DNA of 64,000 nucleotides, from NCBI GenBank assembly GCA_013398615.1, contig VZSR01003818.1:443034-507033 (forward strand), given 5' to 3'. The notes under the pieces were generated by a model, which worked only from the letters and a program-made list of their open reading frames with translations, was not told the DNA's origin and made no database searches. Positions 1 through 10,310 of the stretch are shown one piece after another. The translations under genes were made by a program, and so were the position numbers. This stretch comes from Brachypodius melanocephalos (Eukaryota; Chordata; Aves; Passeriformes; Pycnonotidae). Each line of letters starts with the position of its first letter. The first letter of the stretch is position 1.

Positions 1-40
1 CAATGATTTTGGAGGTCTTTTCCAACCCAAATGATTCTAT
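1..40 (+). mobile_element. CR1 LINE 3' end (truncated by window edge)
   Basis: The text GGAGGTCTTTTCCAACCCAA followed by ATGATTCTAT is the standard end of avian CR1 elements. Confidence 0.75.
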
Positions 41-259
41 AAATACACCATCAAGAGACAGTGCCAGATCCAGACAGGCAGGAGAGGCCACAGAGAGCTA
101 CCCCCACCTCCTCAGCAGCATAAGGAAGAGGAATAAATTCAGGGCTCCATCCCTTCTGTTCAGTTAAGTTCCAGATTTGTGATCCTGTCCCTCAGAGCTG
201 TCAGGAGGACACTCCTGCCCACACACCTGCCCAGGTGCCTGATGCCAAGGTGTACTCAC

Positions 260-351
260 CACTGTGCCCTCCTCAGGTAGGCTTTGACATACGTGTCATC
301 CAGCTTCACTGCGTTCGTGCAGTCGTCGATTGCTTCTTCAAGTTTCCTAAG
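260..351 (-). CDS. DNAJC7: DNAJC7 coding exon (eighth TPR), last one in the window
   Basis: The acceptor ATGTTGCAG precedes 351 and the donor GTGAGT follows 260. It encodes LRKLEEAIDDCTNAVKLDDT and YVKAYLRRAQ, ending with two bases (TG) of the conserved cysteine codon. The remaining exons, including the J domain, lie beyond the left edge. Confidence 0.93.
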
Positions 352-3300
352 CTGCAACATCAGACACGAGTGAGTGAACCCCATACAAAGAACAAATTCT
401 GCATCATGACTTTGGGCAAATGAAAGGTGTGAAGAATCTGGGAAAATCTCAGTTTTCTGTGTCTCTGTCTAGGATTTTTTTTTCCCAGTTTCCCCCAAAC
501 ACTGAGCTTTTGTTCCCTGGGAAAAAAAATCAGAAACTTGACTAGTGACATGACAGAGCTATGTGGTGCTTCTGTGTAAGAAATGCACTCAAAACCAAGG
601 GCCTTCCTGATAACAATCCCAATTCTGTGTCCAAACTAACTCCTGGGCAGGAAGATAAACCTAAAAATATTTTAAAGAAATATTTTTTAGAAAAAGCATT
701 GTTTGTTTTCAGACACAAACATGTAAGACATCCATTACATGGCCTCCAGCTCATCCCACTTTCCAGGTTTTGGCAACAGCCTGTGTCTCTGACCAAGTGG
801 GGGTGTCTGGGCAAGCAGCATCAACACTGGGACAGCTGAGGTAGAGAAATGCCCAGAGGATATGGGGTGGGAATTGGGATCACTGTCACATGACTGGCTG
901 TTTCTCTGGATAGTGCAGGATTAAAATTCAACAGCAAAGCTCAAGTGTCATAGTGCATTAAATTATGTCTTTTCTTTTTTTTTTTTAACTTACAAACACA
1001 AAGCAAGACATGACTTACAAGAAGAGTAAGAAAATATATCTGCTCATTCCTGGGAAGGAAAAAAACAGAGACAGGGGTGCTTTTTGCTAAGATAAGGCTA
1101 AAGCATGTCCCTCCTCTCCCTCCCACTCCGTGCAGCCCAAGTATTTGAGTTTTGTTTCTGCAGGAGTCGACTGCTGGCTGTTGGGAACCGATCCAAATGT
1201 TGTGCAAGCACAAAACCCTGAAACACCGCCCATTGCCCCAGAGATGCAGCTGCCCAGCAGCCAGGGGGGCCTGTGCTTTCCAGAATAACTGATCTGCAGT
1301 TTATCACTGCCAAGGTGAGGGATATGGCGACAGACACCTGCCAGGTGACCGTCCCTTACCTTTGAATTAACCGTCCCCCTGTTGCAGTAGAGTTTGGCAT
1401 TTGTTTTGATATTATTTGGGTCTATTCCTAGTGCCTCTGTGTACAGTTCATATGCTAGCTTGTAGTTGCCTTTCTTGAATGCTTTATTCCCATCTTCCTT
1501 CTTCGCTTTAAGTGCTTTGGCATTCTGAAAGGAAACACACCTGGGTAAGGACATGAGATCAGGGGGACCAAGCACCTTGTTCTGCCAGACAAGGGTCCTC
1601 AGACACAACAGTTCTAATCTGGTTTCAGACATTGCTGCAGGATACAAGTCACAGCCTTGCTCCAGCAGCTGAAATGATCTGGAAGCACTAAGGAACCGCC
1701 AGTGCCAGTTCCAAGCATCCTCCATAGGAAAAAAGCTGCCTAAGTTTTAAGATGAGAACACGACATTGCAGTAAAAATATGGATTAAAATAAAAGGACCA
1801 GGAGGTCACTTTTTGAGAGCACGTGAACAGATTTAAAGTCAGTCAAAGAACCGCACCAGGGAAGGAGCAACACAAAGGAACAGTGTTCAATGAAAATCAA
1901 GGTGTTGGCCTGGATGTTGGACCTGGAAGTCAGGACTTCCTTCAGAACCAATGTATCTGGTTGCTCCTCTCTCTGACCAGGGAACAAAAAAGAGTGAAGG
2001 GGAGGCTGCTTCAGAGTATCCCAATGTGCTGAGAAACAGCTTCTAGGAGCTTGGTTTTATCTGAGGCACCAGCTGGTTGTCTTTGGGAAGGGTTGGACAC
2101 ACTGCCTGCTCCTGGAAATCTGGGAAAAGCACTAATGAGGGAGGGAGAAGGGATTGATCCAGCAGAACCAAACTACATGCTGGGTTTAAAAAAAACCCAG
2201 ATCCTGGCGATTTTGCAGCCCCATCTCCAGCACTTACCCGGCAGGCAAGACAAGCCTTCTCATGGTCAGGGGCCATCCTGAGGGCCTGCACAAAGAACTG
2301 CACGGCCTTCTCGATGCAGTCCTCGTAGTACAGGCACAGCCCACGCACGTACAGCGCGTCAGCGTTCGTCGAGTCCATCCGTAGGATATCACTGCAACGC
2401 ACAGCAATGAAGGAAATCTTCATTATTCCTTCTGGCCTCCACAAGCAGTTTTCTCTACTGAGGTACTCAGTTATTTTAACAAGTCTGTGGTACACATAAG
2501 CCAAAAGGACAGAAGGCTCCTCAAGCAGGATGGCTGGTTGTGAATGGGGTTTGGATGCTGCTTCCCAGGAACACCTAGGATGCACCTTGAGTGCTGTGTC
2601 CAGCTCTGGCCCCTCAGTTTAGNNNNNNNNNNNNNNNNNNNNNNNNNNNNNNNNNNNNNNNNNNNNNNNNNNNNNNNNNNNNNNNNNNNNNNNNNNNNNN
2701 NNNNNNNNNNNNNNNNNNNNNNTTTAAAAAAAGACTGGATGTGGCACTTGGTGCCAGGGTTTAGCTGAGGTGTTAGGGCATGCATTGGACTTGATCTTGA
2801 AGGTCTCCTCCAGCCTGGTCATTCTGTGAATTCATGGGGATAAATTCATGCACTCCTTCCTCCCCATCACATCATGCACTAAGGAATATTTGTATTTTAT
2901 ATCCCCTCACTTATTCCAGGCATGGAGCACAGGCAGCAGCCAGGACATCTCATCAGACGCTCCCCAGCCTTGGACACTCACCTGGCCACAGACTGTGCCT
3001 CGGGGTACCGGCCCAGCAGCGCCAAACACTCGGCCTTGAGGATTTTGAACCGGTGACACGCGGGAGCAAACTCCAAAGCACGATCCATGCAAAACACAAC
3101 CTGGGGTGCAAGAAACCACAGGAGTGAGCACAGCAAAGAGCCAAGGGCCTGGTTTGAACAGCTGCCCCATGCCTGAGACCTGTGTTTGAGCAGGAATGTG
3201 AGCGTGCAGACACCCACCTCCACTGCTGCTGGAGACACATTTCATTGGAAATTTTTCCTCATATACAGGGACCTTTCAAAGAGCTTTGTGTGCCAAGGTC

Positions 3301-5633
3301 TGAGGCATCTGCTGCATTACTGTGACAGAGCTTTACATGACACTCAAGGGACACCTGTAGGAGGTCCATCCCTTTAACTCCTTTAAACTGTAAACCCTAA
3401 AGAAAGTGCCAAGAAGGACAATCCTGCCCCTGTTTCCTGCAGTATAAAGACACGTGGGAGGGACAGAAATTCAATAGATTGAGACAGTTCGGACTGGACA
3501 AAACACAAAAAAATACAGTGCAAGGGCTGATCTTCCACTGGCCTGACAGCCATGGGCAGGGTGAGCTAATGGGTCTTTTCCATCCCTGCACTCTGGTGGG
3601 GACATCTGTGCAAGAACGGGGCATTGTTCCCAAGGTTCATCTGCTCCTCAGCCCGTGACATCACAGGGCCCTGCTGTGGGAAGCACTGTGCTCCAGAGCC
3701 AAGGGCTCCTGGATGAGGCAGGAGCAGCTCCTCCGAAACAAAGATCACGTTTCTTGTTAGCCTCCCCAGCGAAGTGGGACTGGGGAAGTGAGGGACAGAT
3801 GGAGATGCCCGGAATGTGCAACACAGGCAGGGCAATTCCCACACAGGAGATTCACATTGATCACACATCCCATTTACTCCTCAGAAACAGGTGATATAAA
3901 GCTGGGATTTACCCTTCCAAAATCTTGAGCTTAGACTAAGAGTGACCTGAACAATGAGCTCAGTGTACCGGACAATCTCCTTTCTGGGATAAATCTGAGC
4001 CTTACATGCATCCACTGCACAGAAACAGTTGCATGAGAAGTGCCTGGTCCCTTTCAGATTTCATGCTGTCATTTCTTGTTCTATCAGGTCAGTACCAGCT
4101 GCATCCTGTTACAATCCTTGGGAAGAAAGATTTGGAAGCTGTAAGGAGAATGCCCCATGCAGATCTGCACTCCTCTTTGTACGACCCTCTAGCTGGCACA
4201 CAGCCTGCCTTTTTTTTTTTCTTTCAAAGGGTTGAGAAAGAAGAATCCTGGATATGCATTTCAGAAGCAAAGCATGATCAAATGCTGCTGCTGACAAAAT
4301 CTGTCTCAAACAGCTCAATCATGACTCCACTCACCCTGCAAAGCAAACAGTGACAGAGGGTTGGCCTGAGCCAGTCACCTCCTCACTCGTCATTCGATCA
4401 GTGCTCAGGAAGCATCAGCTCTGCCACTTTCAGAGCTTACACAATTCACCAGCCAGCCCTGCTCCAACAGATGCAGCACAGCACCTCCCAAACACCCAGC
4501 AAGGAAACCAGCCACACACCTTCCTGGGCCATGCCAAACACATCAGTTCTTATTTAAAACCACACCAAACAAGTTAATCTCACCTTCCTGAAATCCCGTT
4601 TCTCAAAATCCACTTCAGCTATTTTTTCATACTCAAGCACAGTCGCGGCATTCTTCAGCTGAAAGACAGAACACACGAGTGCTACAGGACAGTCTCTGCT
4701 CTGAAATGCCACCAAGCAGCATTTGAGCAGCCAATCCCTGAATGTCAGAGCCAAAACTACTGCAGACCGTGGATCAGTAATGCAGATGACATGAATACTT
4801 TTGCAAGCATTAAAATCAGTTTGAAATAAAGTGACTGAACTGGAAGTCCAGGAAAATGTACCCTGTGAAACAGACACAACAGTGGCAGCTGCCTTACACT
4901 ACTCTCCATTTCTCCTTTGGCCAGCTCAGCCTCCTCAGCATCTACTGGGAACAGTTAAATCTGAAGATCCTCTTACCTCCTGCTGTGCCTGGGTATTCTT
5001 ATGATCCAGTTCTAAAACTCGTTGAAAGCAGCGGCTGGCAGCCATGGCATTCCCTAGGGAAAGGTGGCACTTCCCTTCCCGGAGATGGCCCTGGGAACAC
5101 AGGTAAAATGGAGCTGCAAGAGCTGAAACAGCTGCAGACAAGGGACTGAAAGAGGTGCCTGAAGTTCTCCACGTACCCGTACAAAGCTGTCGTCCAACCT
5201 GACTGATTGCTGAGCATCCTCCAGTGCTTCTCGGAACCTCCCCAACATCATGAGCGTGGCAGCTCTGTTCCCATAATAACTGGCATTATTGGGACATGTA
5301 TCTGGAGACAATGCAAGACTCACTATCAGCATAACACAGCAGCTGCACAACTTGTGGCACTTAAGAACACTGGCCCTGACTGGCATTATCGATCTGGTGA
5401 CATTTCCCAAGGTAATTAAAGCAGGCAAGAGGTTTTCATTCAGCATGTGCTGTCAGAAACCCCACTGGTGTGCTTGAAATCAACAATCAGCTCCAATTTT
5501 AGACATGGTGTTCAGCAAAGGTTGATATTATCAGCTGTTCTCACCTATGGCTTTTGTGTAGTAGTTGAACGCTTCGTTGTAATCTTTCTTGGCATAGTAC
5601 GCGTTTCCCTGCTCCTTGAACGCTTCTGCTTCT
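260..5633 (-). CDS. DNAJC7: DNAJC7 (TPR2), partial: eight internal coding exons of the TPR region
   Basis: DNAJC7 is a cytosolic co-chaperone that binds HSP70 and HSP90 through TPR repeats and stimulates HSP70 ATPase through a C-terminal J domain. Eight minus-strand exons with canonical GT/AG borders join in frame to about 311 codons, corresponding to roughly residues 27-338 of the usual ~494. Recognisable stretches include FKEQGNAYYAKKDYNEAFNY, NRAATLMMLGRFREALEDAQ, FAPACHRFKILKAECL, ALYVRGLCLYYEDCIEKAVQ, KEDGNKAFKKGNYKLAYELY and LYCNRGTVNSK. These are successive TPR helices. No J-domain HPD motif is present, because the 3' exons lie left of base 260. Exon 1 (start codon) was not found. It should lie upstream towards NKIRAS2, and the 100-N gap at 13804-13903 is the likeliest place. 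No frameshift or stop interrupts the joined frame. Identity is secure; only the gene ends are missing. Confidence 0.96.
1360..1524 (-). CDS. DNAJC7: DNAJC7 coding exon (seventh TPR)
   Basis: The acceptor CTTTCAG precedes 1524 and the donor GTAAGG follows 1360. It encodes NAKALKAKKEDGNKAFKKGN and YTEALGIDPNNIKTNAKLYC, and is symmetric (55 codons). Confidence 0.95.
2238..2391 (-). CDS. DNAJC7: DNAJC7 coding exon (sixth TPR)
   Basis: The acceptor CGTTGCAG precedes 2391 and the donor GTAAGT follows 2238. It encodes DILRMDSTNADALYVRGLCL and FFVQALRMAPDHEKACLACR, ending on a whole codon. Confidence 0.94.
2565..2835 (+). mobile_element. CR1 LINE fragment interrupted by an assembly gap
   Basis: Left of the gap, CTTGAGTGCTGTGTCCAGCT and GGCCCCTCAGTTTAG match the CR1 body. 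Right of it, GACTGGATGTGGCACTTGGT and CTCCTCCAGCCTGGTCATTC are the CR1 3' end, closing with TTCTGTGAATTC. The missing middle lies in the 100-N gap, in a DNAJC7 intron. Confidence 0.85.
2623..2722. other. Assembly gap (100 N) inside a CR1
   Basis: Exactly 100 N, a size-unknown placeholder. Confidence 0.95.
2982..3100 (-). CDS. DNAJC7: DNAJC7 coding exon (fourth/fifth TPR)
   Basis: The acceptor ACCCCAG precedes 3100 and the donor GTGAGT follows 2982. It encodes VVFCMDRALEFAPACHRFKI and LKAECLALLGRYPEAQSVA, ending with two bases of the serine codon completed in the next exon. Confidence 0.94.
4584..4658 (-). CDS. DNAJC7: DNAJC7 coding exon
   Basis: The acceptor CTTTCAG precedes 4658 and the donor GTGAGA follows 4584. 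The 75-nt symmetric exon encodes LKNAATVLEYEKIAEVDFEK then RDFRK, the linker before the fourth TPR. Confidence 0.92.
4977..5090 (-). CDS. DNAJC7: DNAJC7 coding exon (third TPR)
   Basis: The acceptor TTCCCAG precedes 5090 and the donor GTAAGA follows 4977. It encodes GHLREGKCHLSLGNAMAASR through HKNTQAQQE in 38 whole codons. Confidence 0.94.
5177..5301 (-). CDS. DNAJC7: DNAJC7 coding exon (second TPR)
   Basis: The acceptor CTCCAG precedes 5301 and the donor GTACGT follows 5177. It encodes DTCPNNASYYGNRAATLMML and RFREALEDAQQSVRLDDSFV, and ends on a whole codon (CGG). Confidence 0.94.
5545..5633 (-). CDS. DNAJC7: DNAJC7 coding exon (first TPR)
   Basis: The acceptor CTTTCAG precedes 5633 and the donor GTGAGA follows 5545. 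The exon encodes EAEAFKEQGNAYYAKKDYNE and the rest of the first TPR helix pair. It enters with one base of a split codon and leaves with one base (GCC ATA G). This is the most 5' DNAJC7 exon visible. Confidence 0.93.
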
Positions 5634-8154
5634 CTGAAAGGAAGCAAAACACCACATTTTCAGAAGAACTGAGCACCAGACAGACTTTGACCATGATGAG
5701 CATTTGATGCCCAAGCAACCTCAGTGTAACTGTTTAATGCTCCAAATTTAAGCTGGTTCTCGTGCACATCCCATTTCCTGCTGCCTCCCAGATACTCCAG
5801 CACTTCACCCAGGATACTCAGGGATATTTCCTGGCCAAATTTTACAGGGATGCAATAGAAGCCTAAAGCCACCTTGGAGCCCCCGTCAGAGAGTCCAGCA
5901 GAACTCCCTGGTATGGAATTCATCCAACAGCTTCCTCCTGCAAGCTGCTGCACCTCAGAACAAAAGAGACAGTGCTGGCTCTTTCAGGAGTTCCACATAC
6001 TAACGAACCAGAGCCAAGAACAATTTCCACATGCAAAAGACAGCTAAATCAAAGAGAAATATGGTACAAGCCTGCAACAGAAGCTTGGCACTGCCTTGGC
6101 AACAGGTCTAGAAATAGTCCTCACACTCAGGAGCAAGCATTTGCAGAGACAATTTGGGACATTTAAAAACACACAACATATGGTTTAAAGCAGCTTCCCT
6201 TAAACTCTCGAAAGCAAAGCTTCCCCTGAGGGAAACCAAGCCCTTTCTCTTCCCTGATCTGCCTTCAGCCTTTCACCTGCACAGGGCAAGAGGGAAAGCA
6301 CATCACAGTGATGGAACAGCAAATGCAAGCAGAGCTCAGCAGGCTGACCTGAGAGAGAACAAAGGGAATTGTGTTGAAACAAGTTCCCATGTTTTCAGCC
6401 TTGCTCAGGCTGCCATTGGCTGTTCCCACACAACCACCTCATGCAGGGGTTGTTTTCACTGAGCCATCACAGATTTCCCAGCTGGCAGAACAATGGACAC
6501 TGGGAGCTGGGAAAGTGTGCTCTTCACTTTCAGTTTTAAGTTTTGCTGTGGGCTACACCCCAGCTGAGTCCAGCCACAGCACTGCAGGAGTTAAACCCTG
6601 GGATGAGAGGAGCTGGGTAAGAACTGTGGCAGAGCAATGGGTGGCACACACCCACTTGCCCCCAAGGGCCTTGTCCTGGCTCTCAGGTCAGCTCCTCCCA
6701 CCCCTGCTCCAGAAAATTATGAACTTGGCCATCAGAGATGGGAAATTGCCATCCCTTCTCAGCCACAGCCTGAGGTAGGTGTTCCAGCCTGGCTTTTCCT
6801 CAGGAGCCAATACCCACCAGAGTCCCAGGAGCTCTGCATGCTCCCAGCTAAAATGATGTGCAACTAGGATATGCCTGTGGAATTGATCTGTATCACAAGC
6901 ATCAGGACGCAAACTTCGCATGATTAAAATATTTCCAAACACAACCACCTTTTTTGAATATTTCAGATCAAATATCTAAACACAGTGGGAAAACTACTCA
7001 GCACTTCTGCACTCTTGGAACCTGGGCAGTAAAGAGTTTCACTGTTCTCTTATTTCTGTAATCACAAATAGAAAAGAAAATCACAGATCCTATGGAAGTT
7101 CCCTCCCTCAGGTCTCTGTTGTGCAGTCTAAAGAAATGGGTGAAGAGTCCTAATGGCAGAACTCACCTGAGCCACCACCACAACCTGTCCACACAGTGGG
7201 CCGAGTCACAAATCTTTTAGCCATTCTACCTGTCTTGTCATGAGGAATTACTATCTAATAGACACAGCTAAAGGCTGCCTGCCAGAGCATCCCATCTGCC
7301 ACAAACTGCTGGGAAGAGCTGGGAAAATGGGAGAAAGAAAACGTAACCCCGGCAAAATCAATTTTCAAAAAGCACCGGCACTTTGAGATGCCAGAGAAAC
7401 ACCCCCACACAAGCATGACTGTTTTCTACTCTTTTTTAATTGGTCTTTTTTCCTTTTAAGCATTTTAATACAGATCAATGTACCAACAAGTCACATTGCC
7501 TCGGGTGACACTGGCAGAAAAGAGAGCACAGGTATTTCTGCTGCTCACATGGCCTAAGGCTTAATGATGAAAATTGTGAAAGCAAATCACCTCCATAGCA
7601 CGAAGGCAAAGGACCTGCTGGAGCTGTCAGGCTGGGCTCGAGCTCCAGCTCCAGGACAGAAGCAGCTCAGCCCTGTTGTGCCCTGATGACATACAGAGCA
7701 CACAGCCCTTGTTTACCACGGCTCTGGCTCCAACAAGGAGAACTGCAGCCCCTGATCTCACTGGGGATTGTTTCACCCCAACAGATGCTGCGGCCTGAAT
7801 GAGCTCATTCTGCCTCCTGCCCTGCTGGGGCCTGCGCTCCCCACTTGCTACTTTTGACACTGAAGAAGAATCGTGCTTTGCTAAAAATACGCCCCCGGCT
7901 GAATGGGTGTCTTTGTGATGGGCTCGGTGTCTTTGCAGGGCTGCTCCATGCTGGACACAGAAACGGAGAAGAGCTGCACCAAGGAGCTGGGTAAGAAGCT
8001 TGTCTTTCATCACTCACATGCACCACAGGCACAGGAGGGGCTGGTGGGAGTGACACTCCTTGCGAGCGAGGCAATTATTTTTTTCTCTTTTATGGTATTT
8101 CTCAGCATCTCTGATACTTAAAGTATTTTGGTCCCAGTCACCCCAGAGAAACTG

Positions 8155-8400
8155 CCACCACAGAATCATTTGGGTTGGAAAAAACCTCCGAGATCTTTGA
8201 GCCCAACCTGTGACTGATCACCACCTTGTCAACCAGACCAGAGCACTGAATGTCATCTTCGGTCACTCCTTGAACATCTTCAGGGATGGAAACTCCAGCT
8301 GCTCCCTGGGCAATGCCTGACAACTCTTTCTGCGAAGAAATTCCACCTGACATCCAACCTGAACCTCTTCTGGCACAGCTTGAGACCAAGGAAGACAAGC
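8155..8400 (-). mobile_element. CR1 LINE 3' fragment, inverted
   Basis: The text ACAGAATCATTTGGGTTGGA and GATCACCACCTTGTCAACCA, then GACATCCAACCTGAACCTCT, is the reverse complement of the CR1 3' region. It lies in DNAJC7 intron 1. Confidence 0.85.
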
Positions 8401-9434
8401 AGCAGCGGCATGTTCTGACACTCCCTCGCACACTCAAACTTTGAGGATGGAGCTTGCTGTCTGCCCAGGCAGAGAGGAACCAGCACAAGGCTCCTTCTCC
8501 TCCCCTGGCCTGTGAAAGCTCAGCCCCTGCTCGTTCCCAGCACAGCAGCTCTCGGAGAAGCCATCCTGCATACAGTGACACAATCCCACGCTTGCCTAAC
8601 AACTCCTGCCTCCTCCTCAGAGCTTCCACACGCTGCCCCCGCTCGAGTGCCGATCGTGGCTTCCACCTCCCACTCCAGCTCCCAATGAGACTCCCGCAGA
8701 CACCTGATTTTCTGTCATGGGAACCTTTAGGGATCTGTAACCCTAGCTTGGTCCAGGTGTGCTGCCTGTGTTCAGCTCTTGGTCCAGGTGTGCTGGCACA
8801 ACCCTTGGGCAGGTATGTGCCAAGGCAATACCACCAGTGACAGAAATCCAACACCTAAGCAGGTGGTAGAGTCACTATCTCCCAGCTCTCCTGACCCTCA
8901 CTCCCACTCCACTGCCTGCCTCCGTTATGAAACGGTGGCAAAACCCTAAAATAGCCAAGATTTAAGGAAGGCTCCAAAATCCTGTCCTGACCAAGCAATC
9001 TTTCCTGTTACGCTCTGGCAAAAGCATCACATCTGCCTATTTTGTGCAGCTCTTGGAGAGGCTTTTTCTTTAATAGGACATGGTGCCTTTATCAGGCATT
9101 TTTGGGGATGAAATCCCACCCAGATTCTCAGCTGTCAGATGTGACTCAGCCGCTGGGGTAAAATAAGTTGGGTGATCTCAATTCTGTTTACAGCAGGCAG
9201 ATGTCTATAGCTTAAAATTAGCCATCATGTTTTCCCCTGGACATCCAATACTCTCCCCTCCCTTCTTTCAGGACTTGGAAGAGAAACAAAACACTCCATG
9301 TGCCAGAAAGACACACAGGGTGCACTTCAGAGAGCTGTCCTCAGGTGAGGTTTGACACTGAGTGAGGATTTAGGCAAAAAATTATATGTATTTATAATTT
9401 CCTCATGAGGGGCTGCAGAGGGGTAAGCACTGAA

Positions 9435-9572
9435 CTGTTCTCTGGTGACCAGTGACCCCAGGGAATGGCTGGAGCTGGGTGAGGGAGGATTAGGTTGGAT
9501 TATTAGGAAAAGGTGCTTCCCCCAGAGGGTGTCTGGGCACTGGGACAGGCTCCCCAGGGCAATGGTCATACA
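9435..9572 (+). mobile_element. CR1 LINE fragment
   Basis: GGTTGGATTATTAGGAAAAG and GGGACAGGCTCCCCAGGGCA match the CR1 body about 200 bp from its end. The element is cut off by the minisatellite that starts at about 9566. Confidence 0.75.
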
Positions 9573-10310
9573 CACTTGTGTGTAACAGGCTGCTGTACCC
9601 TGGCTAGGCAGTGCTGAACCACTGAGGGCAGAGTGGAGCAATGGGCACACACACTCGTGTGTAACACACTTCCATGCCCTGGATGAGCAGTGCTGACCTA
9701 CCAAGGGCACAGTGGAGCAGTGGGCACACACTCTTGTGTGTAACATGCTGCTGTGCCCTGGCTGGGCAGCACTTTCCCAAGGGCACAGCGGAGGAGTGGA
9801 CACACACTCATATGTAACGTGCTGCTGTACCCTGGCTGGGCAGTGCTGAACCACCGAGGGCACACACACTCGTGTGTAACACATTGCCATGCCCTGGCTG
9901 GGCAGTGTTGAACCACTGAGAGCAGAGCAGTGGGCACACACATTTGTGTGTAATACATTTCCATGCCCTGGCTGGGCAGAGCTGACCCAGGGCTCAGCAG
10001 AGCAGTGGGCACACACATTTGTGTGTAACACAGTGCCATGCCCAGGCTGGGCAGTGCTGAACCATTGAGGGCAGAGCAGTGGGCACACACACATGTGTGT
10101 AACACACTTCCATGCTCTGGCTGGGCATTGCTGACCCGCCGAGGGCACGGCAGAGCAGTGGGCACACACACTTGTGTGTAACAGAGAGCCATGCCCAGGC
10201 TGGGCAGTGCTGAACCATTGAGGGCAGAGCAGTGGGCACACACACTTGTGTGTAACACACTTCCATGCCCTGGCTGGGCAGTGCTGACCCGCCGAGGGCA
10301 CAGTGGAGCC
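9566..10310 (+). repeat. Minisatellite, about 76-bp unit, ~10 copies
   Basis: Units contain GGGCACACACACTTGTGTGT, AACACACTTCCATGCCCTGG and CTGGGCAGTGCTGAACC. The GTGTGTAAC landmark recurs roughly at 9579, 9658, 9735, 9810, 9872, 9945, 10021, 10094, 10172 and 10249, with one short unit of about 62 bp. The long open frames here are by-products of the repeat. Confidence 0.93.

Larger units (their letters stand above)
352..5176 (-). other. DNAJC7: DNAJC7 introns between the listed exons
   Basis: Intervals 352-1359, 1525-2237, 2392-2981, 3101-4583, 4659-4976 and 5091-5176 hold no further coding frame I recognise. Only the gapped CR1 (2565-2835) stands out. Confidence 0.8.

Noticed and set aside
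8138..8854. 238-aa minus-strand frame
   Set aside because: Its distal third is a CR1 3' fragment and the remainder has no recognisable domain or splice structure.
9566..10310. CRISPR-like regular array
   Set aside because: Vertebrate DNA; units are contiguous diverged repeats without unique spacers.
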